Of a DNA stretch of 64,000 nucleotides, positions 1 to 11,045 are shown in pieces; position 1 is the stretch's first letter; each line of letters opens with the position of its first letter. A program made the position numbers and the translations under genes. A model generated the notes under the pieces. The model made no database searches. It worked only from the letters and a program-made list of their open reading frames with translations, and was not told where the DNA came from. The stretch comes from Vicia villosa (taxonomy: Eukaryota > Streptophyta > Magnoliopsida > Fabales > Fabaceae): the NCBI RefSeq assembly GCF_029867415.1, contig NW_026705396.1, forward strand, positions 248,001 to 312,000, read 5' to 3'.

Positions 1-359
1 TTGACGAGGGATTATCATCCTTATATCTCCACTGTTTAGGAATTGAAACAATGTCTGTACATCGTCAGCATAGTCCATTCAAAAGCATACTGTATGAGGT
101 TGCGGTATCATTTTCGTCATCCTCCCTCAAAAGGCTTACAGCTTAGCAGGAGGTGAATAAACACAAAACATATGCAGAGTAAATACACAATTTAAAATGA
201 GTGATAGCGAAATAATTTATTCAAGACAAACATATGCAATGCACTGATGTTGATTATTAAAACAGATAATGTCTATCATGAGTCGAATGTTTAAATAAAC
301 AGGAAAGAAATTGCAAATTGAAGTAGAACTAATGATCCAAAAGTGCATCCTTCTAGACG

Positions 360-1172
360 TTAATTAGGCTTGTCATGACTAGGCTTGGAAGCTCTAACCA
401 CCACAAGAGTCTTAGGAAGATTGAACTCAACTTCACCAGCATCGATCATGTCTTGGATCTTATTCTTCAGTGTCCAATAGTTATTAGTGTCATGTCCAGG
501 ACTATTAGAGTGATATGCACACCTTGTATTAGGATTATAACGAGAAGATGAAGTACTAGGATTCCTCGGAGGGTTTTTCAAAGTAATCAATTCTGACTTT
601 AACAAGTGTCGTAATGCCTGAGCCAATGACATATTGATCTGGGTGAATTGACGCTTAGGAGTGTCTGACTTCCTTTGTTGTTATGGAACTGCCCCAGCGG
701 ATAGGTTGCGTTCATTACGACCTTTCGGGTTGTGCACAACATTAGCCCTAGGAGATTTCTCAGGTGAGTTGAAACCAATGATCGTTTCATCAATTAAGTC
801 TTGAATCTTGTGCTTCAATTGCCAACAATCTTCTGTATCATGACCAGGACTATTTGAATGATAAGCACATCTCGCATGGTACTTGTACCCAGGAGTAGGA
901 TTAGCAGGAAATGAATATAGAGGCAATAGAGTTATCAAGTTCTGATTGAGCAGTTGTTGCAGAACTTGAGACAACGGCATGTGCAGTGGAGTAAATGATC
1001 GCTTAGGTTTGGATTTCCGATTATCTTTACTACCTTGAAGCTTATGTTGACTCCTCTCTTTCTTGATCAGAAGTGTCTTTAATTCTTCTTGCCCCTTGGC
1101 CAAGTTAAGGATCATCTCTTGGAACTGGTTGTTCTGAGCCTGAAGATTTTTGACTGATTGCTCGAGATCCAT
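360..1172 (-). pseudogene. Ogre-2 gag, internally deleted, with a duplicated CHHC-like motif
   Basis: The reading frame begins MDLEQSVKNLQAQ, a coiled-coil-like gag N terminus, at 1172. It lacks the large central retrotransposon-gag domain that Ogre-1 retains and jumps to a basic segment and the post-gag motif CAYHSNSPGHDT..CW followed by LKHKIQDLID, typical of Tat-lineage gag. A TAA at 681-683 interrupts the frame. The same frame then continues into a second copy, CAYHSNSPGHDTNNYW...LKNKIQDMID, in which the last Cys is Tyr, and stops at 360-362. Gag would package element RNA, but this copy is probably non-functional because of the deletion and the stop. A recent tandem duplication of the motif and an ancestral two-motif gag are both possible. 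Confidence 0.75.
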
Positions 1173-2326
1173 GATGCTGAAATAAACAGCGAGGAAGGAT
1201 GAAAGACCTATTGTAAGAAACCTGCTATGCGATGTTATGAATGCAAATGCAATATTTTCAAGGATCTTTAGGAAATTTAGTTTGCAACATTTAGACATTA
1301 GATCAATCACAACTTTGTCTGAAGAATTTTGACTGTCGTCTTGGAACGTCATTCCTTGAGAATAAAGCTCACCATATCGAGTGGGTCATCGCCTCTGATT
1401 CGGGATACCTCTGAATTTGAAGGTATATGGCTAGAGGAAAATAAATCTTCTTGCCCCTTGATAGGTACAATGTCTCTAATTTGGAAGACAAATGGCCAGA
1501 GGAAAGTAAATCCTCTTGCCCCTTGATTAGGAATTCAGTCCTTGATAAGAGCACCTGAAGCTGTGCACCCTAAATTCCTAAGATCCTTGAAAGGGTTAGT
1601 TAACATGCAATGTTATGATGTCATGATGTTATGCGAGTGCAATGCATCAGGTATATCGTAAGATAATAAGGACAAACAAATCCTACAGACGAAACCTGCA
1701 AGGAAAACAAAGGTTAGTAGAAAACACAAACAAGTCACACAAGTGTCCTTAGGTTTAGAGGCTTGCGTGAAGTCCATAGGTAAGTATCCTCCCCACTGAA
1801 GTTTAGTTGGTTCAACCTGTCCTAGAATAGTAATTGGGTTCTATTGTGCTCATATCCCTGATCTTTCTCGCGGGCATTATCTCAACATGGCACTCGATCG
1901 GCCAGCCAAAAACATCCCTAGAGTCCAATCTCAATGAGTGTAGCATCGAGTATCAACCGGCTTCAGTCAGGAATCCAAAGCCAGCCATCTCGCTACTTCC
2001 TATATGCCAAAGTCAAGTTCAACTAAGGTTCTAAGGGCGAATTAGTGCTTATGACACCATACGGTAGCCAAACGTCTCCTCGATCATGTTCAAGGGCCAT
2101 CAGGACAAACCAAAGCGTCGCACTAACGGTGGCCATCAGATCAACCATAACGATACATGTCGTATAGTCTCCTTGGTCTATTGCCACATACCTAAGGTAC
2201 ACTAGACTCGGGTGTAGGATCTTTCACACAACAGAATACCCAAAACAACTTTTAGAATATAAATCAAACAAATCAAACAATTAAAGTGATCCTAAACTTT
2301 AAGGTAACCCCTATTTTTCGAAAGTA
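1173..2326 (-). other. Leader (5' UTR) of Ogre-2, no gene seen
   Basis: This 1.15 kb stretch separates the primer site from the gag start. Open frames on either strand are short, lack recognisable motifs and look fortuitous. I see no ORF1-like sequence. Confidence 0.5.
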
Positions 2327-2344
2327 TCCCTAGCAGAGTCTCCA
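2327..2344 (-). other. Primer-binding site of Ogre-2 (tRNA-Arg type)
   Basis: Four bases inside the LTR the minus strand reads TGGAGACTCTGCTAGGGA. This is close to the TGGCGACTCTGCTGGGGA signature of Tat/Ogre primer sites, which is assigned to tRNA-Arg in the literature. Two or three substitutions are visible. Confidence 0.75.
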
Positions 2345-2348
2345 GTTC

Positions 2349-5300
2349 TGTAATACGGTGAACTGACTTTATCGAAATGTCGCGGTAAGCAAGAGTCGCC
2401 ACCGACTTTTATTTTATCCAAATTAAATAGAAAGGCTAAAAGAACAGAAAAAGAACTTTTATAAGATGTTGAGTTCGGGGGGTAGGTTATACAAAGGGAA
2501 GGTGTAAGGCACCCTTTGCATCCACAGTTTTCCATGGGCTCTTAATTTCTTAGCTCACTTTTTGTTTTTCAAAATGATTGAATTATTTGAAAAGTAGGGT
2601 GTGAATAGAAAAAGATTCGTTAAGGACTTTAGCTTGTAAATAAGCGTATCCTTGTTTGGAAAGTATTTGAGAAGAGTGGGAAAGATAGATTTGAATTTAA
2701 ATTTGAAAAAGAGCAAGCAATTAATAGAAACTACCCTTAAATTAGAAAAAAAGGTCTTTTAGCCTTTCAGGGCTATCCATACCATAGGAGGGTAGGAAGT
2801 CCTTGTATTGGAGGTTGAAGGGTCATCGAAGTTATCGTTCGCCATAAGACTGTCCTTGCCATAAAGAGGGCAAGTAGCCTAAGGGAAGGATATAATAGTC
2901 ATTAACTTTTTAGGCATCATGCGAGGATACCTTAGCAATTGGGACAATCATCTTATTTCCGAGGCAGCTTCGAGGGAGTTTCAATAACTTTAAAGGCAAC
3001 ATTTGCTTTAGGTATCCTCGGAATCGAGGGACTTGACTATTTTAAGGCATAATCAATAAGGCAACAAGGCAACAGTAATAAGGCAACAAGGCAACCAGAG
3101 GGATTACCCTAAAGGTGCGTGTGTGGCACAATCAGGTGGTTAATTCAGATATTTTATCTTATAATTAGTGATCTAGATTCAGTTCAAGGCTTGCACTCCC
3201 TAAGATTACTAACCACGCAGTTTAAAATTGCAGAAATTAAAAACAGAAAAATATAAAGTCCTACGCTATTACAATAAACACCTGCGGGGAAGGGGAATAA
3301 AAGGCAGAAAATAAGAGGAAACAATAATTAGTAAAAATCTTGAATTCCTTGATCTTCCTCGAACTCTCGATTGACTCTGAAAATTAAAAGGGAAAAAATA
3401 TGGGTTAGTGTAGGAGGGAATCATTGACTATTTGGGGCAAACCCTATTCTAGGCAAAAAAGCAAAATAGAAATTAAAATGATATTTAAACAAAGAAAGAG
3501 TTAGAAACTTAGCTTTTGATCTGATGGCGCGTGGCTGAAGGATCTTGATTAATCCTGAAAATTAGCCACGAAGAAGAAAAATGTTAGTGCATTAAAAACC
3601 TCAACAATTATAACGTGACAGATCAAAAATTAGAATGGTAATAATTTAGGCAGACAAATAAACAGGCAAGGCAAAAGGCAAACCCTGAAAGGGCTAAAAG
3701 TTAACCAGAGTTAATAGAAGAAATAGGTAAAAAGCTAGACTAGGGTTAACGGGCAACACCTACCAGAATGAGATTCTTAGAGTTAGGGGCAAAGGTCAAA
3801 GAAATCCTAAGGTTATACCTACGGACTAAGGTTTAAAATTATACCAAAATTAATCTAGTAAAAACCTAAATCCTAATTTGAAATAATTGAAAAAAAAAAA
3901 GAATTATGTAAAACAAATAATTTTAATGTTTAAATAATAATTAAAAGTTATTTTGTAAAAAAAAAAGTTGAACATTCGATTAAATATCATAATTATATGA
4001 TCTTTATTTATTTATATGATTTTTAGAAAAAAAATAAAATAACTAATAATGATTTATAATTTTTAAAACGATTGATATAAGAAAAATGCAATTAATTATA
4101 TATAAAAAAAAGTTTAGAAATCTTAGCTCTGGATCCTGTGTGAAGGCTTTATGATGGACCATGGTGGAACTGCAGTTTCTTGGGCGTACGATTTGGCACC
4201 ATGGAGATCCAACGATTGACATTTGAGAGTGCATCGTGAGCCATGTGTAGGAAGGATGCGCTGGATCTGAGAGTGAATCATTAGAAAAAATTATATGTCG
4301 TATGCCTGGTTCGAACCCAGGTTGTAATGGTTGCAAGTCTTCTTCAAATAATATATATAAAGTTTAATTCAAATGGGAAATTGAAAATAAAAGTCAAGTG
4401 TGGGCCCCCCTGTGATTACGCTGCAGCCAATTATTGGTGGAGAGAGGAAGTTGAAGGTTTGACCAGCCAATGAGAAGCAACGCGCGTGGGAAGAGAGAGA
4501 GCATGAAGATAGACTGGCCAATGAGGACAACCCAACGCACTATCAACAATTCATGGATACTATTCATCATCCCTCACCTTGTTTCCTGCGGATTTGCTTG
4601 TGGAATCTGTTGCGGTTTTACCTGCGACTTTTCCCACGATTTCAAAGGCAGCCATTGCTATATTTTGAAGCTTGCAAAACAAAGATTAAACACAGCGAGA
4701 AGCAACCCAGATCCCCTAATTCAAGGGCTGCGAGTTCAATGGAGTGCTTAGTTTGGCACGAAACTATCTGGAACCATGAAAACGAGTTGCATAGTGGTTC
4801 TTGCCCTAACAATGGTGTTTTGCGTTTTGGACGCTAAAGCTTCACATGAATGATCCAGACCTCTTCTATATCAAACCAAAAGCTCATTAAAACGATTAGT
4901 TAGCATTAAACCATGATACAGTAAGAGCTACGAAAAATCAATTTATGCATGAACATGGTGAACGTGATATAAGCATTATAGGTACTATAGAGACTTGAGA
5001 ACGATGCAGTCTTACCCTTCCTCACCTCAAGAATAAGTTAAGATGGTTGGCTCTCGTTGAAAGTAGCTGCACCTTGTAAAAAGAATTTGCACCTCTCTTG
5101 AATATTTTTTTTTGCACCTTTGGAAACCCTAGCCCTTGCTCAATTTTTCGTCCCCTTTGGCCTTCAATGAGTCACCTATATATAGTAGACTAAATTAGGT
5201 CAAGGAACTTGGAAGGAATTTATATATTTGGAGTGAATGGAATTTGATTGAAAATATGCATTAAATCTTTCTAAATTTGGCCAAATATGATCTTAATCTT

Positions 5301-6362
5301 TGCAAGCTTGAGGAGCACGAAATTTGATTGATTTTTGGAGTTAATGTTGATTGGATTTGATTAGAACCATGAGCCAAATTAAATCTTTGATTTTTCCCTT
5401 GATTTATTTGATCTTCATCATTTTTTAAATGAATAAAAATCCATAATAAATCAAGTAAATTCGTGGCAATTGGACTTTGGGCTCTACATATCATGAGGAT
5501 GGAGATTGGGCCAAGAAAGATTGGGTCTCTTTGCAAAAAAAATCCATTTTGAGGCCTTTTATTTCACATTTTTCTTCTCAAAATTTCCCAACTTTGACAA
5601 GGCATATCTCCCTCAATTTTTAAGGTATGGAAGAGTTCTAGGACTCTTTGGAAACCTCAAGATGTCCTCTACAAGCCACTTTGGAAGATTTTTTCCATTT
5701 GAGGATTTTATCTTGATAATATTGGCTTTGACAAAAAACTGCTTTTGGTTGACTTTCAAAAAGGACCTATAATATTTTGATCCATATATCTTAAATGAAG
5801 CATTTTCGGCCTTGGCTTATGAGAGACAAAATTGTAGAGAATTCAATTTCCTTCATAATCAGCTTTGGATGGGAAATTTATGATGTTCCATGTAGGAGTT
5901 ATGGCTGGTCAAAGTTCAGTTAACTTTCTCCTATGAAAACCCTAATTTAGAAACTTTTGATTTTGTTGATTTCTGATCTTTTCTTGATGAACCATGATCA
6001 ATCCTTGGTCAAATGATGAATGATACTTCATAATGAGGATGTTTACAAAAAATCAGAAGTTTTGACTGTGGTTTGACCATAGTTTGACTTTTAGGTTAAC
6101 TAGTCGATTATTGATCGTTTGGGCCGTTGGGTGAGCAATCTTTTGAATCAGAGCTTGAAAATTGGCATGAGGATTTTTGAGGCATATGAGAGGTTATGAG
6201 GTCCACTTGAATTGTTAGAACTTGATTTTTCTTGAAGAGAAGCAAAAACACTAGTTGTAGGTTGTTTGTTTACGAGAGTGTGTATCCACTTAGATATCGA
6301 GCTGGTGATACTTGGATGAGCTTGAGTATAAAAATGTGGTTGGAAAATTTTGGGGTATGACA
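2349..6362 (-). repeat. 5' LTR of Ogre-2
   Basis: On the minus strand the LTR starts TGTCATACCCCAAAATTTTC (ending at 6362) and ends in CCGTATTACA (2349). Its 3' part is clearly related to the solo LTR at 32326-35259: both contain the TGTAATACGGTG end, the AGTCGCCACCGACTTTTATT-like block and the phrase CTATCCATACCATA. A TATA-like CTATATATAG lies at about 5173-5183 (minus), which would give a U3 of about 1.2 kb and a long R/U5. The extra length over the solo LTR (about 4.0 versus 2.9 kb) may include inserted sequence. Confidence 0.8.
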
Positions 6363-6515
6363 AACACCATCAGATGGAGCATATTTCACATTCAACTCAT
6401 GAGGACTATCTGCTATTCTAGTATCAGAAAGACGAGTCTGTTCAAGAATTTTGGCAATATGCTTGGATTGAGAGAGAAGATAGCCTCTAGGAGAGTAGGC
6501 AACTTCAATTCCTAA
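6363..6515 (-). pseudogene. Copia-A reverse transcriptase, downstream fragment
   Basis: The minus strand encodes a stretch containing YSPRGYLLSQSKHIAKILEQ and APSDGV, the conserved segment of plant Ty1/copia RT that follows the LCYFLG motif. The upstream half of the domain ends at 24369, exactly at the target-site duplication of Ogre-1, and the frame is continuous across the removed insertion. The fragment is cut on the other side by the Ogre-2 LTR. It belongs to the same element as the integrase and RT at 24369-26122. Confidence 0.88.
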
Positions 6516-7323
6516 TGTAGCAACCTGCCCTAAAAATTTAGATTTTAGAGTCGCCACCTATTCTACCAGGGCGAATAGGAAACCCTACGAAGTTTTAGAG
6601 ATCTAAGCAAGTTATTATAATTAGGTCAAGGGAAGGTGTTAGGCACCCTTAACCCTTTCCTATGGTTTTTTCTAGGGTAATGTTTGTGACTTAAAAATGT
6701 TAAGGTAAGGTTTATGCTTTCAAGGGTGAACGGTAAGATTCAAACCTAATTGGAGTTTTGGGGAAGGGGAACAGTGGCCAGGTTGGGTTTGACCCGGTTC
6801 ACTACCCCTGATCCATACGACCTGGACCCAACATGCTTGGTTAAACTGTTTTGGGCCCAATACCACTACCGGTCCAACAACCATAATTTAGTCCTTCCCT
6901 TTAATTAATTAAATCAATAGTATATAATTAATCAATTTAATTAATAAACTAATTAATCATGTAATAACCGATAATAATAATAATAGACAAATAATATTAA
7001 TTTAAACATCAATTAATAATAACAATACTACCACCCCAATAAAAATAAATTAAACCCAACATCTAATTATGATTATAATAATAACAATCGAAATAAAAGT
7101 AGACTATTAAAACGATCAAAACCTTATAGTTAGATGGATTGGGCCAAATGATTGGGCCAAAATACTTGTTAATTATACATCTAAATTTAACTAAAAAGGT
7201 TTTATAAGAGGGTGGGTTTAACAATAGATATGTTAAACCCCGTGACTCCTTTTTTTGGGTAAATCCTTAAGGAATTAATTTTAACCAGACGTAAATTGAT
7301 CAGGTAAATTCTGGGGTATGACA
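6516..7323 (-). repeat. 3' LTR of Ogre-1
   Basis: It is bounded by TGTAGCAACC at 6516 and GGGGTATGACA ending at 7323, so on the minus strand it starts TGTCATACCCCAGAATTTAC. It matches 23578-24368 along its whole length. Compared with that copy it carries an extra segment near 7146-7160 and scattered substitutions. Minus-strand polypurine tract sequence directly abuts it. Confidence 0.93.
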
Positions 7324-7336
7324 GCTGCCCCTATTT
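7324..7336 (-). other. Polypurine tract of Ogre-1
   Basis: The minus strand reads AAATAGGGGCAGC directly before the 3' LTR. It is the plus-strand DNA primer site of the element. The same AATAGGGGCAGC precedes the plus-oriented LTR at 14997. Confidence 0.85.
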
Positions 7337-7510
7337 AATTATCTTGGATCGAATGGCGTGAGAATACGTATGTCTCACGCTTTTCGGATCAAAGAGTTAT
7401 TAAATAATGGAAGACCCCTAAGTTTACCTTGTACTCACGTGTGGAAGCAGAGAATCGTCCTGCTAAAGCCTGAGACTTACATAGCGAGGACTTGCAGTTC
7501 ATTGTGTGAA

Positions 7511-8145
7511 AATGATTCACTTGCTATAGTTCTAGCAAATTCACCTGCGTAAAAGGATTCACTTGCTATGGTTCTAGCAAGTTTACCTGTGTAAAAGGAT
7601 CCACTTGCTATGGTTCTAGCAAGTTTACCTTCATAAAAGGAATTACTTGCCATGGTTCTGACAATTTTACCTGCGTAAAAGGGATTACTTGCCATGGTTC
7701 TAGCAAGTTTACCTGCGTAAAAGGGATTACTTGCCATGGTTCTGACAAGTTTACCTGCGTAAAAGGGATTACTTTCCATGGTTCTGACAAGTTTACCTGC
7801 GTAAAAGGGATTACTTGCCATGGTTCTGGCAAGTTTACCTGCGTAAAAGAGATTACTTGCCATGGTTCTGACAAGTTTACCTGCGTAAAAGGGATTACTT
7901 GCCATGGTTCTGACAAGTTTACCTGCGTAAAAGGGATTACTTGCCATGGTTCTGACAAGTTTACCTGCGTAAGAGGGATTGACTTGCTATAGTGCTAGCA
8001 AGATCACCTGTGTAAGAAAGATTAACTTGCTATAGTGCTAGCAAGATCACCTGTGTAACAAAGATTAACTTGCTATAGTGCTAGCAAGATCACCTGTGTA
8101 ACAAAGATTAACTTGCTATAGTGCTAGCAAGATCACTTGTGTAAA
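7511..8145 (-). repeat. 42-43 bp tandem array in the Ogre-1 3' UTR
   Basis: About 15 head-to-tail copies of a unit containing TTGCCATGGTTCTGACAAG and TTTACCTGCGTAAAAGGGAT. The middle copies are 42 bp and nearly identical; the right-hand copies (about 7975-8145) are 43-bp variants with TTGCTATAGTGCTAGCAAG. The array lies between integrase and polypurine tract. Tat/Ogre elements are known to carry hypervariable tandem repeats at this position, and these can seed satellite DNA. Open frames across the 42-bp units exist only because 42 is divisible by three. Confidence 0.93.
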
Positions 8146-9023
8146 AGTTGTATTGTAAATTCATATACACCATGTATATGCATGTAATCCTGTTGTTTGT
8201 ACAATGTAGATGTATGAAACGTTTGTATATGAGTAATGTTTGATAGTGTGATGATCGTACGCATGTATAATCATTGCAGATGCACGATGTTTGGGTGTAA
8301 ATGTTGCACGTATGTATGTTAATGTGTATGTATGTATGATGATCCCAAAGTTTTATCTCCTCATAGCCCATTGAATTTGTTTAACCCTGCTTGGCCTTGC
8401 GCCACGACCTTGCTTGTGCCGGTTTGTAATGTTTATGCGTAGAATGTTTCCGAGCGGGGCTTCGGGTTTTGGTCTCCTTTTGCACCATTAGTCCTAACCC
8501 AATCCACTAGAACCCTTTGACCTTTTGAATTGTCTTAGATGTTTTGAAATGCGTGGGATGTTTATTCAGAATAAATCCGAGTTCGGATTGTATTTGAATG
8601 ACCCGCTAATAATATCCTTTGTAAAAGAGTCGTGATAGATCAGAGTGATCGTGGCGTGGGGCGTACGTTACCCTCCGGAGGTTTCGTAGTTTCGTTTCGT
8701 CGCTTTTGTATTAAAAATTTTGTAAGTTCCACATAATAAATCCAAGTTAAAGTTTATGAAAATAATTTATCCTTTGCAAATGGTATTGAAATGATGAGAA
8801 AGCACGGTATGAAAAAAAAAAGAAAGCTTTTATTGATATTGCCTTAAATCCGCGAATGTACAAGGTGTGAAAAGAAAATGACAAATAGAAATGATATTAG
8901 TACTGTTGTTGCTCCTTTGTTATCGAGGGTCCCAGTAATCCTTTGCCTTTAGAAATGGATGATTGCACGAATCCTTATCCTTTGTAGTTTGCATTCGGCT
9001 CATAGCCTATGATCCTGCCTTTG
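8146..9023 (-). other. Ogre-1 3' UTR between integrase and the tandem array
   Basis: No gene is recognised. The stretch includes TGTATG/TATGTA-rich sequence (8150-8340) and otherwise unremarkable non-coding sequence. It lies downstream of the integrase stop and upstream of the polypurine tract. Confidence 0.5.
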
Positions 9024-10460
9024 CTAGGCGTAATATTTCTTGACCGCATCGGAATTAATTGGATGTGGTAATTCATCCTCGTCCATTGTAGTGAGGACAA
9101 GTGCTCCTCTTGAGAATACCGTCTTTATGGCATATGGTCCTTCGTAGTTAGGTGTCCATTTTCCACGGGCATCGAGTCGAGGTAGCATGATTTTCTTGAG
9201 AACGACATCTCCTTCTTTGTAAGTGCGAGGACGGACCTTTTTATCGAACGCCTTTTTCATCCTTTTCTGATAGAGTTGCCCGTGACACAAAGTTGTCAGT
9301 CGCTTTTCTTCAATGAGATTAAGCTGATCAAAACGGGTTTTTACCCATTCTGATTCTTCTAACTTTGTGTCAGCCAGGACTTTTAATGAAGGAATCTCCA
9401 CTTTGATAGGGAGGACTGCTTCCATACCATAAACCAAAGAGAAAGGTGTTGCTCCTATGGATGTGCGTACCGAGGTTCTATAGCCGTGCAGGGAGAAGGG
9501 AAGCATTTCATGCCAGTCCTTGTATGTTCTCACCATCTTTTGTATTATCTTTTTGATGTTCTTATTCGCAGCTTCGACAACGCCATTCATTTTAGGCCTG
9601 TATGGTGAAGAGTTATGATGTTCAATCTTGAAATCCTCGCACAGCTCCTTCATCATATTGTTATTTAGATTCGAGCCGTTGTCGGTGATAATCCTGTTTG
9701 GAACCCCATACCGGCAGATGATGTTATGCTTAATGAACCGGGTGACTACATGTCTTGTCACGTTGGTGTAAGAAGCGGCTTCAACCCATTTGGTGAAGTA
9801 ATCTATGGCAACCAATATGAATCGGTGTCCATTAGAAGCTTTCGGTTCGATCATCCCTATCATGTCAATCCCCCACATTGCAAACGGCCACGATAAACTC
9901 AGGACGTTCAACGAATTAGGCGGCATATGTATTTTGTCAGCATAGATTTGGCATTTGTGACATGTTCTTGCGTATTGAAAACAGTCGGCTTTTATTGTCA
10001 ACCAGTAATATCCTGCTCGCAGTATTTTTCTCGCCATTGAATGTCCATTTGCATGGGTTCCGAAGGTTCCTTCATGTACTTCTTTGATAATCTCCTTGGC
10101 CTCATTTTTATCCACACACCTTAGTAATACCGAGTCATAATTCCGTTTGTATAGGACATCCCCACACAGGAAGAACTTGGCTGCTAACTTCCTTAGTGTC
10201 TTTTTGTCAATCGTAGAGGCATTCTCCGGGTATTCTTGTTTCTCCAGGTACCTTTTTCTATCATGGTACCATGGTTTATCATCAGGCTGCTCCTCGATTG
10301 TGAGACAATAGGCCGGCTCATCGAAGTGTCTAAGCGTTATTCGTGGTTCGTGGTTTGGCCAGTTCACTTTGAACATGGAGGAAAGTGTTGCCAGTGCGTC
10401 AGCCATTTGATTCTCCTCCCTTGGGATGTGAGTTAAAGTGATTGTTTCAAATTCAGCCAT
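9024..10460 (-). CDS. Ogre-1 integrase with the C-terminal end of RNase H (open)
   Basis: This 478-residue open frame is the best preserved part of Ogre-1. Residues 1-30 are the end of RNase H, with the last catalytic Asp in ENQMADAL (residue 21). An HHCC zinc finger follows (H129, H136, C167, C170, in CHKCQIYADK). The integrase core triad is present with canonical spacing: D199 in WGIDM, D260 in ITDNGS and E296 in NGVVEAANK, which is D,D-35-E. The C terminus has the GPY-like segment GKWTPNYEGPYAI. No chromodomain is seen, as expected for the Tat lineage. The enzyme would insert element cDNA into chromosomes in the nucleus. It is normally cleaved from a polyprotein, so ATG 10460 is only the first Met after a stop, not a real start. 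Confidence 0.9.
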   Translation of the reverse strand: MAEFETITLTHIPREENQMADALATLSSMFKVNWPNHEPRITLRHFDEPAYCLTIEEQPDDKPWYHDRKRYLEKQEYPENASTIDKKTLRKLAAKFFLCGDVLYKRNYDSVLLRCVDKNEAKEIIKEVHEGTFGTHANGHSMARKILRAGYYWLTIKADCFQYARTCHKCQIYADKIHMPPNSLNVLSLSWPFAMWGIDMIGMIEPKASNGHRFILVAIDYFTKWVEAASYTNVTRHVVTRFIKHNIICRYGVPNRIITDNGSNLNNNMMKELCEDFKIEHHNSSPYRPKMNGVVEAANKNIKKIIQKMVRTYKDWHEMLPFSLHGYRTSVRTSIGATPFSLVYGMEAVLPIKVEIPSLKVLADTKLEESEWVKTRFDQLNLIEEKRLTTLCHGQLYQKRMKKAFDKKVRPRTYKEGDVVLKKIMLPRLDARGKWTPNYEGPYAIKTVFSRGALVLTTMDEDELPHPINSDAVKKYYA

Positions 10461-11045
10461 TAACTCTAGTATGAGGTCCCGGTATGGGATTAGTTTTGCA
10501 TCTCGAGTATCCCATTATTTATTGACTTGGTGGATCACCAATGCTTAATCCCCATAAACCTCGAGAAGTTTAATCCTTATATCAATTGCAGCTTCTAACC
10601 CCAATATGCACGCTTCGTATTCTGCAATGTTGTTAGTGCAGTCAAAGCATAATCTCGCAGTGAAAGGTAGGTGACGATTGTCAGAAGATGTCAAGACTGC
10701 CCCTATACCATGTCCTAGTGCATTTGAGGCCCCATCGAACATAAGTGTCCACATTTCCCCTAGTTCAGGTCCTTCGTCGGGTCCTGGTATTTCGTAGTCC
10801 TTTATCACCATAATGTCTTCGTCAGGGAAGTCGAATTTCATAGATTGATATTCTTCGAGGGGTTAGTGGGCAAGATGTTCTGCCAGTACACTCCCTTTTA
10901 TTGCTTTCTGAGTGACATATTGTATGTCGTATTCTGACAGTAACATTTTCCACCTTGCAATTCTTCCTGTGAGAGCCTGCTTTTCAAACACATATTTCAA
11001 AGGATCCATCCTGGATATCAACCATGTGGAATGTGTCAGCATATA
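10461..11045 (-). pseudogene. Ogre-1 RT connection and RNase H, broken by stops
   Basis: Continuing from RT, the minus strand encodes a segment containing HSTWLISRMDPLKYVFEK and, further on, RARW-like IARWKMLLSEYDIQY, the classic Ty3/gypsy RT-RNase H connection. The RNase H core follows, with FDGAS (first Asp), NNIAEYEA (Glu) and VYGD (Asp). Stop codons interrupt it at the RT boundary (TAA where CAA is expected), near 10865, just after VYGD at about 10545, and again near 10517. RNase H would degrade RNA in RNA:DNA hybrids during reverse transcription. This copy cannot make an intact polyprotein. Confidence 0.85.

Larger units (their letters stand above)
1..6362 (-). mobile_element. Ogre-2: 5' part of a Tat/Ogre-type Ty3/gypsy LTR retrotransposon, running off the left edge
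   Basis: Read on the minus strand, the order is a 4.0 kb LTR, a primer-binding site, a leader of about 1.15 kb and a gag region, which is the 5' half of a Tat-lineage Ty3/gypsy element. Protease and pol would lie left of the window. It interrupts the reverse transcriptase of Copia-A: the copia frame resumes immediately right of position 6362. The right-hand target-site copy should be AACAC (6363-6367); the matching left copy is outside the window, so the duplication cannot be verified here. No ORF1 is visible between the primer site and gag, unlike Ogre-1, so this is a different subfamily or a deletion derivative. Confidence 0.8.

Noticed and set aside
4290..4335. tRNA gene suggested by GGTTCGAACCC
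   Set aside because: No acceptor stem or A box at the right distance; only a B-box-like palindrome inside an LTR.
7477..7958. Repetitive protein MASNPFYAGKLVRT repeats
   Set aside because: Two frames stay open only because the 42-bp unit is a multiple of three; the array lies in a retrotransposon 3' UTR.
7511..8145. CRISPR-like array
   Set aside because: Units are contiguous with no unique spacers, and the sequence is eukaryotic.
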